DNA of 64,000 nt, from contig CM043950.1 in NCBI GenBank assembly GCA_014529385.2, forward strand, positions 150,166,945 through 150,230,944, written 5' to 3'. Source of the DNA: Adiantum capillus-veneris. Its lineage: Eukaryota; Streptophyta; Polypodiopsida; Polypodiales; Pteridaceae. Each line of letters opens with the position of its first letter. Within the stretch, counting starts at the first letter, position 1. Below, piece by piece: positions 46,371 to 57,654 of the stretch. Under the pieces are notes generated by a model that searched no databases, had not been told where the DNA came from, and saw only the letters and a list, made by a program, of their open reading frames with translations. The translations under genes and the position numbers were made by a program.

Positions 46371-47460
46371 TGAAGCAAGTGGGATAAATAACAAGGGTTA
46401 ATTTAAAAGATCACACTTATAGAGATGTCATGAAAGCGTCCATACAAGAATTTGACTCAGTCTCTTCTCCTGAAACTAAGTTTCCATCTTGGTTGAACAA
46501 AGACACACTATTTGGATGTGTGGAGCCTCAGAAAATGGGAGCTTAAAACGAGAAGAATCTATCTTAGAAAGGGATTGCACAGATAAAGCCTATGTACCTA
46601 ACCCTTTCCGGAGCATTTGTTTCATCCATTTGAGTGGATTCAAATTTTGGCAACAATGGATGTTTGTGTAAATACATCTATGCTTACTCAATATTGCAAT
46701 GAGGATGGCTATGACATAATTCCCATACAAATGATCTCAACCCTTTACATTAAAGACAGAATTCAAGAATCCAAGGACTTGATGAAGCTCAGCAAGTCTT
46801 TTCAGACCTCTACTATGATGCAACAGATGAGTTAGAAGAACATTCAGCTACCTCAGATGATTTGGGGTCCAAAAAAGAACATGTGAGAGCTAAACTAGTC
46901 ATAAAAGGAGGGGAGGAAAAGTTTTTTGACTCTCCAAACCATAAACCGAGAAGAAAAAAACGATATAAGAGGAAAAGAGACATGAGAAACTTCAAATCTA
47001 GACCTAGCAGAACACATGTTTTGATGCAAGTAGATGCACATGATTGTGTCAAAGACAAAATTTCTGGTAGATATCCTTTAAACGAAAAGCAAAAAATATT
47101 AAAAAAAATCGAGAAAAACGAGAAAGAAAACTCAAGCAAAACCTAGATACCAGGACAAGGATTCAACCATGACACGAGCTGAGAGAAGAAAGAAGTATCA
47201 AGAGTTGAAGAAAGCTCTAAGGGAGATATATACAAGTGAAAATGGAAACCATTGAGGAGGAAGGTAAAGATGTAATGAGTATTCCATCCCATTACAAGAG
47301 GTATACTCTCCAAAACCGAAAGGTCATAGTCGAACAACTTGTCAGGGAACTAAAAAAACAGGGTGAGTCCTACGAAGTACCTGAAAACACAAAAGATAGA
47401 TCTGGCCGAGCCAAGAGAAGAGCTTAGACCTGCCTATATTGCAAATGACTTGATGGAAGA
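46371..47460 (+). pseudogene. A3 spacer between protease and RT
   Basis: About 360 codons of polyprotein spacer in shifting frames: FEWIQILATMDVCVNTSM (46640), an acidic DDTDELEEHSATSDD-like part, a very basic part (KPRRKKRYKRKRDMRN, 46950) and EQLVRELKKQGESYEVPENT (47330). Its length is unusual for a gypsy element. A1 shares the first third before its deletion. Confidence 0.6.
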
Positions 47461-48340
47461 AAAAGAAGATCTTTTGTTAAGCTTACTAAAATAATACCGA
47501 TATATCTTTGCTTGGTCTTATAAGAATCTCAAGGGTGTTGATCCAAAAATCTATCAATATACCATACCTATGAGAGATGATGCGGAACCAAGCAGACAAA
47601 GGCCATAGACTTATAATGAGATATTTTCCAGAAAGATCAAAGAAGAGATAGAAAAGCTAAAGGAATTCGAACTCATTTATGAAATTGAACACACAGATTG
47701 GGTGTCTCCAATTGTGGTAGTACCCAAGAAAAATGGAAAATTACAGGTGTGTGTCAATCTCAAGAAAGTGAATGCTGCTACCATTAGAGACAACTTTCCT
47801 CTTCCAATCATTGAGCATGTTTTAGAACACGTTGTAGGAAAAGAAGCTTACAACTTTTTAAATGGCTTTTTGGGATACAATTAACTTTTGGTTGACCCCA
47901 AAGATCAACATAAAACTACCTTTGCAACTGAATGGGGTATTTTTGCCTATTGGATTATGCCTTTTGGGTTAACTAATGCTTCTGCCACCTTTCAAAGATT
48001 GATGAGCCATGCTTTTAAAGAATATCTTTAGAATTTCTTGGAAGTATATATGGATGATCTATGTGTACATTCATCAATTTGGGCTGATCATTTTGAACAC
48101 TTCAAAAAGGTATTCAAAAAATGTAGATTTTATAGGATTTGCTTAAATCCTGAAAAGTGCACATTTATGGGTAGACAAGGAAAAGTTCTTGGATATATAG
48201 TGTCTAAAAATGGCATAGCTACTGATAGGGATAAAACTCATGTTATTGCTGATTTGCCTAGACTGACAACAATCAAAGGGTTCAAGCAGCTTTCATGGGA
48301 CATTGTGGATATTACAGACGATTCATTTACATATACGCTA
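47461..48340 (+). pseudogene. A3 reverse transcriptase
   Basis: Gypsy RT in order: SPIVVVPKKNGKLQVCVNLK (47705), VNAATIRDNFPLPIIEHVL, then after a TAA DPKDQHKTTFATEWGIFAYW, MPFGLTNASATFQRLMSHAF (47960), the catalytic YMDD (48047-48058) and LNPEKCTFMGRQGKVLGYIV. Internal stops at about 47882 and 48029 sit where a Gln would fit. RT copies the element RNA into DNA; inactive here. Confidence 0.88.
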
Positions 48341-48850
48341 TAATTGCAAAACCCATGTATAGCTTGATTACACTCTTTGAATGGACTGAGGAGTGTGAAG
48401 AATACTTCATGAAGATTAAGCAAGCTCTCACTTTAGCTCCAATATTGAAAGCACCAGATTGGAATAAGATATTCCACATACATGCACATGCTTCCAATTT
48501 TTCCATTGGGTGTATATTAGCTCAACCAGGAGACTGAAAAATAGATTTTTCTATTTCTTATGCTAGTAGACAACTGAATATGGCAGAGAAAAACTATACA
48601 ACCGCCAAAAGGGAAGGATTAGGATTGACCTATGCCGTAAAAAAGTAAAGACATTATCTATTAGCTAACAAATTTGTGTTCTTTGTGGACCACCAAGGCT
48701 TGTTGTACTTGGTAAACAAGACATGCAACACAAGAAGAACAGTGAGATGCTTCATCATTCTTCTGGAATTTGATTTCACTGTAGCTGTGAAAAAAGGCAC
48801 CACTCACCAAAGAGAAGATTATTTATCAAGGATTATATCAGGAGAACCAC
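48341..48850 (+). pseudogene. A3 RNase H
   Basis: Follows RT with FEWTEECEEYFMKIKQALTL (48378), IFHIHAHASNFSIGCILAQ (first acidic residue changed to His), KNYTTAKREGLGLTYAVKK (Glu position), FVDHQGLLYLV (Asp) and HQREDYLSRI. Two stops. It would remove the RNA strand during reverse transcription. Confidence 0.8.
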
Positions 48851-49640
48851 CAAAGGGAGTAGACGATGATCTACTAGATGCATATATGTTCTCCACGGAA
48901 ATGATACCCCGATGGTTGGAAAATATGGTATCATTAATGACCATAGTTCAAGTGGATTTGAAAATATCACTTCCTATAATAATTGGATTAATTGAGCAAT
49001 TGGTTATGTATCAATTATTAGCTGGAAGGCTGTACAAAAGAAACCAAGATGGAATATTGATTTTGTGTATTAATCCTGAGGAGAAAATCCAATACCTAAG
49101 TCAAGCACATACTACCATAGTGGGCTTTCACTTTGCGGAAGACCAAACTATGCAACGAATCTTGATACTTGGAGTATTTTGGCCAACTATGAGGAGTGAT
49201 GTTCACTCATTTGTAAAAAAATGTCATGAATGCTAGAAACACACACCCATACCTTATGTGACATTGTTCCAAATATCACTTGTTCCTAAGTGGAGTAATT
49301 ATCTCGTTACTTACTTATCAAGCCGGAAATTTTCTGAGGATATGAGTAAATGTTACCAAAGAGAAATTGAAACTGAAGCAAGAGACTATGCTCTTATTGG
49401 AAATCATTTATATTGGAGAGGAAAGGATCAACATCTACGTCTTTGTGCAAATGAAGATGAATATATTCCCATTATAGAACAAGCACATGCAGGATTAGTT
49501 GGAGGTCACTTTTCTAGTGAAACCACCGCAAGAGCAATCTTAATGGCAGGTATATGGTGGCCAACACTTTTTGCAGATTCCAAAGAATATGTTTGAAGGT
49601 GTGATGCATGTCAACAAGCTAAAGTGCCAACCCGTGTAGA
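48851..49640 (+). pseudogene. A3 integrase N-terminal part with two zinc modules
   Basis: Two successive, diverged copies of linker plus HHCC. Module 1: LYKRNQDGILILC (49030), HTTIVGFH (H-x6-H, 49108) and KCHEC (C-x2-C, 49222). Module 2: LYWRGKDQHLRLC (49420), HAGLVGGH (about 49485) and RCDAC (about 49600). Each has FWPT or WWPT between. Ordinary gypsy integrases have one such module. A stop follows module 1 and a TGA lies just before RCDAC. A1 retains only part of module 2, so a single copy in the family elsewhere cannot be excluded. Confidence 0.78.
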
Positions 49641-50444
49641 TAACATGCCTTTAAGACCAATGATGGGGGCTATAGTTGTTGCAAAATAGGGTATATATAG
49701 ACTTTTTTGGGCCAATACAACCACCTGCTTATAGAACCCAAGCTCAATATATCATTGTAGCTATGGACTATTTGACCAAGTGGGCAGAGGCTAAAGCAAC
49801 CCAAAAGAATGAAATCAGAATCACAGCCGCATTTGTGTATAAGAATGTGTTCACAAGATATGGACTGCAAGTAGAAATTTTCAGTGTGATAGGGAAACCC
49901 ATTTCCTCAATGAGGTAATTGAGTATCTGCTTAATGAATTTATGGTCATCCATAACATATCGGCTCCCTATCACCCACAAGCAAATGGACAAATTGAGCA
50001 TACAAATGAAATTCTTACTTCGGTATTGACTAAAGTGGTTACTTCAGGATGGCCTAATTGGAAAATGAATCTCCATGCCGCTCTATGGGCTTATAGAGTT
50101 TCATTCAAGACAGCTTTAAATGCTACACCCTTTAACCTTGTTTATGGTCTTGATGCTATACTGCCGATAGAGTTTCTATTGTCGACACTAAGGGTAGCTA
50201 AGGATCTTGAGTGGACTGGACATGAATTGTTAGAGAGGCTTGAATATTTAGAAAAGCTTGATGAGCAAAGGCTAACAGCTGTAGCTGACAACTATACACA
50301 AAAGCAGAAACAAAAATAGATTTTTGATTCCCATCTAGTTACAAAAATATTCAAAAAAGGGGACTTAGTTTTAGTGTACTCCCTTAAGCAACACATTCCC
50401 AAGTTTAAGAAAAGGGGAAACTGATTGTTTATCATTGAAGACGT
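49641..50444 (+). pseudogene. A3 integrase catalytic core
   Basis: VYIDFFGPIQPPAYRTQAQ (49682), IIVAMDYLTKWAEAKATQKN, then EIFSVIGKPISS where A1 has EIVSDRGTHF, so the second Asp is lost by mutation and shift, then SAPYHPQANGQIEHTNEIL (49965, Glu kept), WAYRVSFKTALNATPFNLVY and the start of the C-terminal domain up to IIED. Here element D is inserted (after 50444); the protein continues at 55447 with VSQSGAFKLS. Confidence 0.85.
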
Positions 50445-52173
50445 TGGTGCGACCAAAGTTGGTCTGTGTTGGAAAGTGTGCTATGCAGTTCAAAGGGTGC
50501 TAGCATGTGCATGGCAAAGGGCTAAAGCCAGTGTGTGAGACCTCAGCAGGACAGTGGCATCGGAAATGTATGCTTAATGTGGTTTTTTAAGGCCAAAAAG
50601 GCCCCAGAATGGTCCAGGTGGAATAGCAGGTAAAGGTGCCTGGAATGCTAAGTCAATGTTCTGGAATGTAGTATTTGAGATGCTCTAGAAGCTCGTCTAG
50701 ACAGCTCGTCTAGACAGCTCCTCAAACGGAGCCCGAATGTGCGAGATATGGCAAGTTGAAGTGGGATGCATTTGCAGATCCTCGCCGGATTGGGCGGGCA
50801 CAGGTGGTTGGTCAAGGCGGGTGTGAAATCATACACGGGAACTACTCGAGTTGCGGAGCACACCGGTCTTTTCGGATTGAGAATCGGGCTTCTGGATGGA
50901 AAGTTTTGGACAATCAAGTTTTGACAGGGGCCAGTTTCGAGGCGGTTGGGCCGCATTGGGAAACACGCCATTTGGTGTTTTCTCGAGCTCACCAGGTGTC
51001 TGGTGGATGGTATGCAGCATGTGATGCTAGTCAGAGTCGACCGAACCTGAATCGGAGTCAAGGACATCGAGATGCGCCCACTTCAAGTTGACAGCCAATC
51101 GTTGCAGGGGAGCGAACTCGATTTTTTCCCACTTTGGCGACTTGCCAGTCAAAGGGTGTGAAGTGTTCGGAATGCAACAAAGCTCTCCAAGTTTAAAGCT
51201 GGCAGGGAGTAACTTGATGAGACAAGTGTTGGGCAAACCTTAGCACACGGAGCACCGACGGCGTGCGGACAAATTATTAAATCCTCTTGCTTATAAATGG
51301 AAAGGGAGAGGTGTAAGCTCAAAAGTTAAGGGGAGTGGAAAAAAAATAAAAAAAGTCTTTGAAGACTAAGCCTAAGAGGCAGTGGCGCCAGGCGCTACTC
51401 CCAAAAAAGAAACTTTTTTTCTTTGCTTTCAAAAGAGAAGAGGAAGAAAAAGGAAGACCAGCGGTTTCGAGATGGAGGGTTCCTTGGTTTTTCCTTGGAG
51501 AGAAGGAGGAAGAGAAAGAAGGGAGAGGGTTTTTGTGTGCTCGACAGTCAAATCCGGCATGCAAAGTGTTGTCCGTGAAGCTCCCGAAAGGGCGAGGGCC
51601 TGGCAGAGAAAGTAGCCAGCGAAGGCTACCCAGAGGAGGAGTTGTCGCCGATGCAAAGCGAGTGGTGAATTTCCCTGTCGAGGCGTGTGCCGACGGGTTT
51701 CGATTTTGTCGAGGGAGGTGTGTGTCCCTCTGTATAAAGCGGCGATGGCCATGGTGTAGCTTGGAGCACGGTTCATGGGGTTTGTACATGGTTTCTGGTT
51801 TGAAGGAGAAGTTGTCACTATCGATTTTGGCATCGTCTTTCCCCCCTTCCCCCCTTTCTTCTTTGCTCGTCTCCAGGGTGTGTGGTGCCGGTGTGTGTGA
51901 CCATGTGCGTCCCCCGGGCCCCCTGTGTGTGTGAGAGAGAAAGAGAGAGAGGTGTTGAATTCTGGAAGTGCGAGAAGCGGGCAAGATCGGTGTGGTAGCT
52001 ATTCGAGGATTGTGCAGAGTGTGTGTGCGTTGGGCAAAGCGCAGGCGAGGCCCTGCTAGTGTGAGTTGGTCTTTTTGAAGGTGTTGTCGAGAGGACAGGG
52101 GTGCTGTGAATACTCTGAGCTATATAGGGGCAGTTGCGTGTGTGTCATGTGTGTTCCCCATTCCCCCTCTCCA
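50445..52173 (+). repeat. 5' LTR of element D
   Basis: 1729 bp. It has about 640 bp (51318-51950) that the 3' LTR lacks. The 9-mer GAGAGGTGT stands at both edges of that segment (51307 and about 51946) and once in the other LTR, which suggests deletion from the 3' LTR between short repeats. An open frame of 191 codons inside (51359-51934) is Lys/Arg-rich and probably not a gene. Confidence 0.85.
51292..51298 (+). promoter_or_regulatory. TATA box in the element D 5' LTR
   Basis: TATAAAT in CTTGCTTATAAATGG. The 3' LTR has TTAAAAATGG at the same place (about 55203), so the motif is lost there. Confidence 0.55.
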
Positions 52174-52176
52174 TCT

Positions 52177-52198
52177 TCTCGTGCCCCCACTGAGGAGC
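52177..52198 (+). promoter_or_regulatory. Primer binding site of element D
   Basis: CTCGTGCCCCCACTGAGGAG starts a few bases after the LTR end CTCTCCA. With one offset, 21 of 25 bases agree with the corresponding segment of element B. The tRNA is not identified. Confidence 0.5.
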
Positions 52199-52286
52199 AC
52201 ACTGATGCTCTTGTTTGAAGACAAAGCGATGATTCTGGTGATGCCAAAGGTGCGGCTTTTGAAGAGCAGGTGCTGCTAGAGAAGTA

Positions 52287-54092
52287 ATGGCTTGGACGGG
52301 ATTTCCCATTTTCACTGGGGTGGAAGATGCAGGAACCTGGCTCCAAGACTATGGGTTGTTCATGTTGGAAAGCGGTTTGTCGAGGGAAGAAGGTGCGGTA
52401 CAGGTGTTTCCTCTCCTGGTTCGTGGTAAAGCGAGGCTATGGTTCGATGGCCTGCCTAATGAGGAAAAGGTGGATCATGAAGCACTGGAAGCGGCTTTTC
52501 AAAGCAAATATGTAGCAGATGCGCAATTGGATGAAGTAAAGAGAAGGCTGGACAATTTGAAGCAAGGCTTGGAAGCGGATGTTCAAGCGTTCCTATGGGA
52601 GTTTGAAGCCCTTTGGGGGAAGCTGATAAAGATAACTACTGCTGAGAATGTTGGTTTTTTAAAATTGAGCAAGTTTTTGGATTGCTTGCATGAGGAAGTG
52701 CGTGATAAGGTGGAGATAGATGGCCCGGTGTCATACCAAGAGGCTGTAGCTCTAGCGAAAGGGTGGACCAAGAAGATTCTCAAGAAGCGTGAAGCTAGAC
52801 AGGGTTTGCCAGGTGTTGTGATCCCAAAGCAGGTTGATGCGGTGGTAGCCGAGCCACAGGTAGAGCCACAGGTAGTACGAAGAGAAGTGCATATGCGAGA
52901 GTAACAAAGGGTTTTGTGTTTGCAGAGAGATAGGGTGGTTCCTATGCTGAGGATGCCAGCAAAGGATGTGCTTCCAAGTCAGGGTGTGACTGTAGAAGCT
53001 CCATCAGAGGGTGGTAAAGGTGAAAGGGTTCGGTTTGTAGATGAGATCAAAACGATGAAGCTAGGGGACATTCCCGAGCTTGAGATAGAGGACGAGGTTG
53101 AGCCAAGTGAAAGTAGCTCTATGGATGCTGACACAAGTTGGGAGACTGGGTCCTCTCAGTCAAGGTATGATGATTTCGATCTCTTGCATGTGAGTAGAGA
53201 TACAATGAATGTGTGTGAAGAGCAGGGTGAAATGCAAACCGATATGTTCAGTGGAAACCAAGTGGAGGAGCCCGAGCCTGCAGGTGATGATATGCAAGTG
53301 AAGGTGGTGTGCGGTGCCATGTTAATGGCCATGCTAATGAAAGTGGCGGGGGAGTGTGCGATAGTGGTACAACAGGTGCAGAGCTTTTCTAGGAGGGATG
53401 GAGCAACCTTTCCTATGGGAAAAGATGAGGATAATGCGATAGAGAACGAGTTTCTTTCTTCCTTGATGGAGCATGATGCAGCAATAGAGGAGATGCTTGA
53501 AGAGCAGGTGATGGAAGCCAACAAGCAAGTGGTGCTTATTGACCTTGAAGGGCCGATAGATGAGGAAGAGCTCAACAATGTTGGAATTGAGTGCATGGTA
53601 GGTGAGAAGGGCAGTGTGGATCCAAAGATAGATGTGCTTCCTATGCAGCAAGTGCACTCTGTGGTGGCAGAGGATACGGATTCCCAGATTGTGTCTGAGC
53701 TTTCTAAAGGGATTTGTGAATGGTGGTTGAAAGGGATGTTGATAAAAGCGGCTGTGCAGTGGGCTGTCGAGTAGGTACAGGATTGGCTGGATGAGGATAT
53801 AGCTTTACATGGATGGGACGGCGGGTTAGATATGTTAGGTCTGTTCAGTACGAATGATAGTGCAGGTATGCCTTTGGATGGTGTGCACGATGGTGCTCTA
53901 TTTGATGTTCTTGGAGGTGCTTTGTTGCAAGCGGGAGTATGCCATGGGATGCATGGAATAATAGAAGTATGTTGTTGGCGGTTTGGGTATGTGGTTGGCT
54001 ATGTGCCTTGGTATGGCACTATGCAAGGGTGTTATAGGTGGACGAAAGAGACGAGTACATGGTGTTTGACCCAAGCGATTGATGACAGGTAA
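52287..54092 (+). pseudogene. Element D gag, one frame with two stops
   Basis: ATG 52287. Residues 1-180 are a Retrotrans_gag-type capsid: WLQDYGLFMLESGLS, LLVRGKARLWFDGLP, ALEAAFQSKYVADAQLDEVK, FLDCLHEEVRDKVEIDGPVS. A TAA (52902-52904) follows, then the same frame stays open for 286 codons of acidic, low-complexity protein (ELEIEDEVEPSESSSMDAD), a TAG (53772-53774), and 100 more codons ending TGA at 54092 with a Trp/Cys-rich tail. No zinc knuckle is visible. Only two stops in 602 codons implies either recent decay or a read-through or non-gag second half. The ATG lies 114 bp after the LTR, a sensible start. Confidence 0.72.
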
Positions 54093-54211
54093 AGCAGGGG
54101 TTTGGGCAACCTGCATGAAAAAAGGAAGCGGGTAGCAGATGCCATGTTCTGTACATATGTTAAGTGGTTTTGTGGTGTGCAGAGAGTCTGTTTGGGTGTG
54201 GTAGTTTTTTT

Positions 54212-54411
54212 AGTGCAATAAGCCTGTTTGTGGTTGAACATAAATGTTCAACGAGGGGGTGGGCAATGATGGTGCGACCAAATTTGGTCTGTGTTGGGAA
54301 GTGTGCTATGAAGTGCAATAAGCCTGTTTGTGGTTGAACATAAATGTTCAACAAGGGGCTGGGCAATGATGGTGCGACCAAAGTTGGTCTGTGTTGGGAA
54401 GTGTGCTATGC
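54212..54411. repeat. 100-bp tandem duplication at the 3' LTR edge of element D
   Basis: AGTGCAATAAGCCTGTTTG starts at 54212 and 54312; each unit includes the polypurine tract and the first ~40 bases of the LTR. The 3' LTR proper is taken from the second (54370). Confidence 0.8.
54354..54369 (+). promoter_or_regulatory. Polypurine tract of element D
   Basis: AGGGGCTGGGCAATGA directly before the LTR start TGGTGCG; compare AGGGGATGGGAAAATTA of element B. The duplicated upstream copy reads AGGGGGTGGGCAATGA (54254-54269). Confidence 0.55.
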
Positions 54412-55446
54412 AGTGCAAAGGATGCTAGCATGTGCATGGCAAAGGGCTAAAGCGAGAGTGTGAGACCTCAGCAGGACAGTGGCAGCGGAAATGTATGCTT
54501 AATGTGGTTTTTTCAGGCCAAAAAGGTCCCAGAATGGTCCAGGTGGAATAGCAGGTAAAGGTGCCGGAATGCTGAGTCAGTGTTCTGGAATGTAGTATTT
54601 GAGATGCTCTAAAAGCTCGTCGAGACAGCTCGTCAAACGGAGCCCAGATGTGCGAGATATGGCAAGTTGAAGTGGGATGCGTTTGCAGATCCTGGTAGGA
54701 TTGGGCCGGCACACGTGGTTGGTCAAGGCGGGTGTGAAATCATACACGGGAACTGCTCGAGTTGTGGAGCACCCCGGTCTTTTCGGATTGAGAATCGGGC
54801 TTCTGAATGGAAAGTTATGGACAATCAAGTTTTGACAGGGGCCAGTTTCGAGGCGGTTGGGCCGCATTGGGAAACATGCCATTTGGTGTTTTCTCAAGCT
54901 CGCCAGGTGTCTGGTGGATAATATGCAGCATGTGATGCTAGTCGGAGTCGACCGAACCTGAATCGGAGTCAAGGACATCGAGATGCGCCCACTTCAAGTT
55001 GACAGCCAATCGTTTTGTAGGGAAGCGAACTCGATTTTTTCCCACTTTGGCGACTTGCCAGTCGAAGGGTGTGAAGTGTTCGGAATGCGACAAAGCTCTC
55101 CAGGTTGAAAGCTGGCAGGGAGTAACTTGATGAGACAAGTGTTGGGCAAAGCTGAGCACACGGAGCACCGACGGCATGCGAACAAATTATTAAATCCTCT
55201 TGCTTAAAAATGGAAAGGGAGAGGTGTTGAATTGTGGAAGTGCGAGAGCCGGGCAAGATCGGTGTGGTAGCTATCCGAGGATTGTGCAGAGTGTGTGTGC
55301 GTTGGGCGAAGCGCAGGCGAGGCCCTGCTAGTGTGAGTTGGTCTTTTTGAAGGTGTTTTCGAGAGGACAAGGGTGCTGTGAATACTCCTGAGCTATATAG
55401 GGGCAGTTGCGTGTGTGTCAGGTGTGTTCCCCATTCCCCCTCTCCA
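54370..55446 (+). repeat. 3' LTR of element D
   Basis: 1077 bp, matching the 5' LTR apart from the missing ~640-bp segment. Ends CTCTCCA before the duplicated target. Confidence 0.85.
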
Positions 55447-55766
55447 ATGTATCTCAAAGTGGAGCATTTAAGTTGTCCACCCTAGATGGTGAACCAATGA
55501 CTGATTGGATTAGTGGATGCCGTTTAAAGAAGTACAATTTGCCGCTAACCAATGAATTGCTAGATAATATACGTGCAGCAAAGCAAAGAAAAACAAAACG
55601 ATAGCAGGTTATTGATGAAGCCCAAGAGGAAGCTCGGCTTCGAGTACTCAAAAGCAAATTTGCTCGCAAAAATCAACAAATACCTATTCCCATTGAGGCA
55701 GTCCTGGACGGGCAACAAGAAGAGCGGCGTCTAGACACCCTTCACTCCTCCCGTGCTGCTCAATGA
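55447..55766 (+). pseudogene. A3 integrase C-terminus after element D
   Basis: Reads VSQSGAFKLSTLDGEPMTD, WISGCRLKKYNLPLTNELLD, a TAG where A1 has Gln, QVIDEAQEEARLRVLKSKFA and NQQIPIPIEA, then continues with a Gln/Arg-rich tail to TGA at 55764. Up to IPIPI it matches A1. After that A1 runs into the LEIDG and second-protease segment whereas A3 has different sequence, so either the A3 end is replaced or the A1 end is fused. Confidence 0.85.
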
Positions 55767-56502
55767 AGCTAGCACACAACACAAACACAACCAAGAAAAT
55801 CCCTAGCCAAAACCAACTTAAAAATGGCACCACCTAGCTATGGATGCAAACTAGGACGCAAGAGAGTGTCCTTAAACTTAAGGGAGACACGCAAAACACA
55901 CACAAACAAGCAACAATTTTCTATAGAAGGAGGAGAGAAGGAGCCATTGAAAGAACGGAGGGAGATGGAGAGTGAGGTTGCTCAAACAATTGTCTTTCAA
56001 TTCAAGAGGTGAAAGAACACCTTGCTACACTTTCAAAGAGCCTGCATGGAGACTACACCAACACGTGCTCAAGACTTTGCCAACACACACATCATCTTAG
56101 GTTGCGGGAGACCTCTCACCACTCAAACCTCTTACAATGAACTAGTATTAGGCAATAAAAAGCACCCAAAACACATAATCTCACAAGCTCAACTGAGAAA
56201 TTACGGCATACACATCATTTCACATCTTTGACTGCATTGCACAACCGGATGGAATATGAATTGGAGACAAGATCATGACTTTTGGAGCACCAAGACCTCA
56301 AATTTATTGATGACTGTAAGGATAGGTACAATGGTGGCTTGAGATGTGAAACTCTCACACTCTCTCACTTAAAAAATGTAGCATCAATCCTATATATGCA
56401 CTACAGTGTGAACCTCACACTATAGTGTCTACAACCAAGTCTCTCCTCACGCCTCTAGTGCTAGAATACTATCTATGTGTGTTTACAATGAAGGGAAGGG
56501 GT

Positions 56503-56512
56503 CTATTTATAG
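56503..56512 (-). promoter_or_regulatory. Possible TATA box, minus strand
   Basis: CTATAAATAG in CAACCTATAAATAGACCCC, a typical plant core-promoter context, with CT/CACA-rich sequence downstream on that strand. No linked gene is identified; an LTR promoter is as likely as a host promoter. Confidence 0.3.
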
Positions 56513-57654
56513 GTTGGAGATCACTTATTTGTGATTTGAATTACACGCTAACAAATTGAGCTTAGCATTTTTTGCATTTTCAAAATGGAGTAAGCCTTTC
56601 TTATCTCCTTGAGTCACATGCATGTGGGCTCAAGAGAGAGAGCATTATTAATGATGGTGAATGAAAAAGGAGAGGAAAAAAAAGAGGGAGAAAGAGAGTT
56701 CTACCACTACTTGTCCTTACTTCCTTAAGTGTTAGTAGGTTAGTGATTATGATTAGAATGAGGTGCACACAAGGTGCATGACAATGGTAAAATTCCTTAA
56801 GAAGGTATTGAAATTATGGGGATAGATGGAATCAGAGAGGAAGTTCACCTAGTGACACCGGTGTGAGAGAGTCGCAGTTGATGGTGACGTTGCATCGATT
56901 TGAAGACTTCAAGGTCCTCTTACTGAAAACCCTTCATTTGCAGAGATAAATCATATTCAATTTGCTGTTTTTTTGTAATTTTTATGATGGTGAAGAGGGA
57001 ATATATGTGAATATGGGAGTAGGTATAGAGGTATATGAGAGTATGTGTGTGTATCATGGAAGCTATGGTGAAGAGAGGGAATGAGGATGGTGAAGAAGGT
57101 GATAAGAGTCATGGAATGTGCAGGTTTGGTTGTGGGAAGGAGAGGGAGGAGTGTGTATGAGTGAGTAGGTGTGTGGAAGGGTGAGAGAAAATAGAAAGAC
57201 TTTTGGGTGTATGAGGTGGCAGTTTTGAAGTTGGCAAGAAAATTTATGTAAAATTGCCCTTGTTTCTAAAAATTTTGAAAAATTTATGAAAAATACTTCA
57301 GCTTACGAGCTACATTTTCTCTTATGGACATAGCCTCAAATTCAGAGCAGAAAAGGGTGCCAAAATTTGATCAAAAAGTTGTCCCTGCAGCACCTCATAA
57401 GGCTTGAAGTGGGTCACTATTTGATTCTTTTTCCTTTGTAGCTTGTAAGTGAGCACCCCATACATCAACCATGACCTAATTTTGCCAAGGATCTTGTACA
57501 CATGTATGGTAAAGGATAAGTATCAAATATGATATATATTTGTGGATCAAGAAGATAGGTTAGCTAGTCATGGATCTTATGAAGAAATAGACACTTGGGA
57601 TGCATGGTGGCAACTAAAAATATAGATGTGAAAAAATAGAAGGAGGAAAATCAT

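Larger units (their letters stand above)
50445..55446 (+). mobile_element. Element D: gag-only LTR retrotransposon (TR-GAG type)
   Basis: 5002 bp with direct LTRs 50445-52173 and 54370-55446 (TGGTGCG...CTCTCCA), inserted in the integrase C-terminus of A3. Left target ACGT (50441-50444), right ATGT (55447-55450, after the final A); A1 shows the uninterrupted target near 4668. The interior carries one gag-type frame and no protease, RT or integrase. That fits the non-autonomous TR-GAG class. Primer site and polypurine tract closely resemble those of element B. Confidence 0.88.
38692..55766 (+). mobile_element. Family A gypsy element A3 (most complete copy, split)
   Basis: Plus strand: partial LTR, leader, gag, protease, linkers, RT, RNase H, two integrase zinc modules, integrase core, then the integrase C-terminus after element D. 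Interrupted by a TIR element in gag (43527-44867) and by element D (50445-55446). No 3' LTR is found after pol. Stops and shifts are frequent, yet all main domains are recognisable, making this the reference copy for A1 and A2. Confidence 0.85.

Noticed and set aside
51359-51934. 191-codon plus-strand frame as a gene
   Set aside because: It lies inside the element D LTR, is made of Lys/Glu/Arg-rich low-complexity sequence, overlaps long frames on the other strand and is missing from the other LTR.
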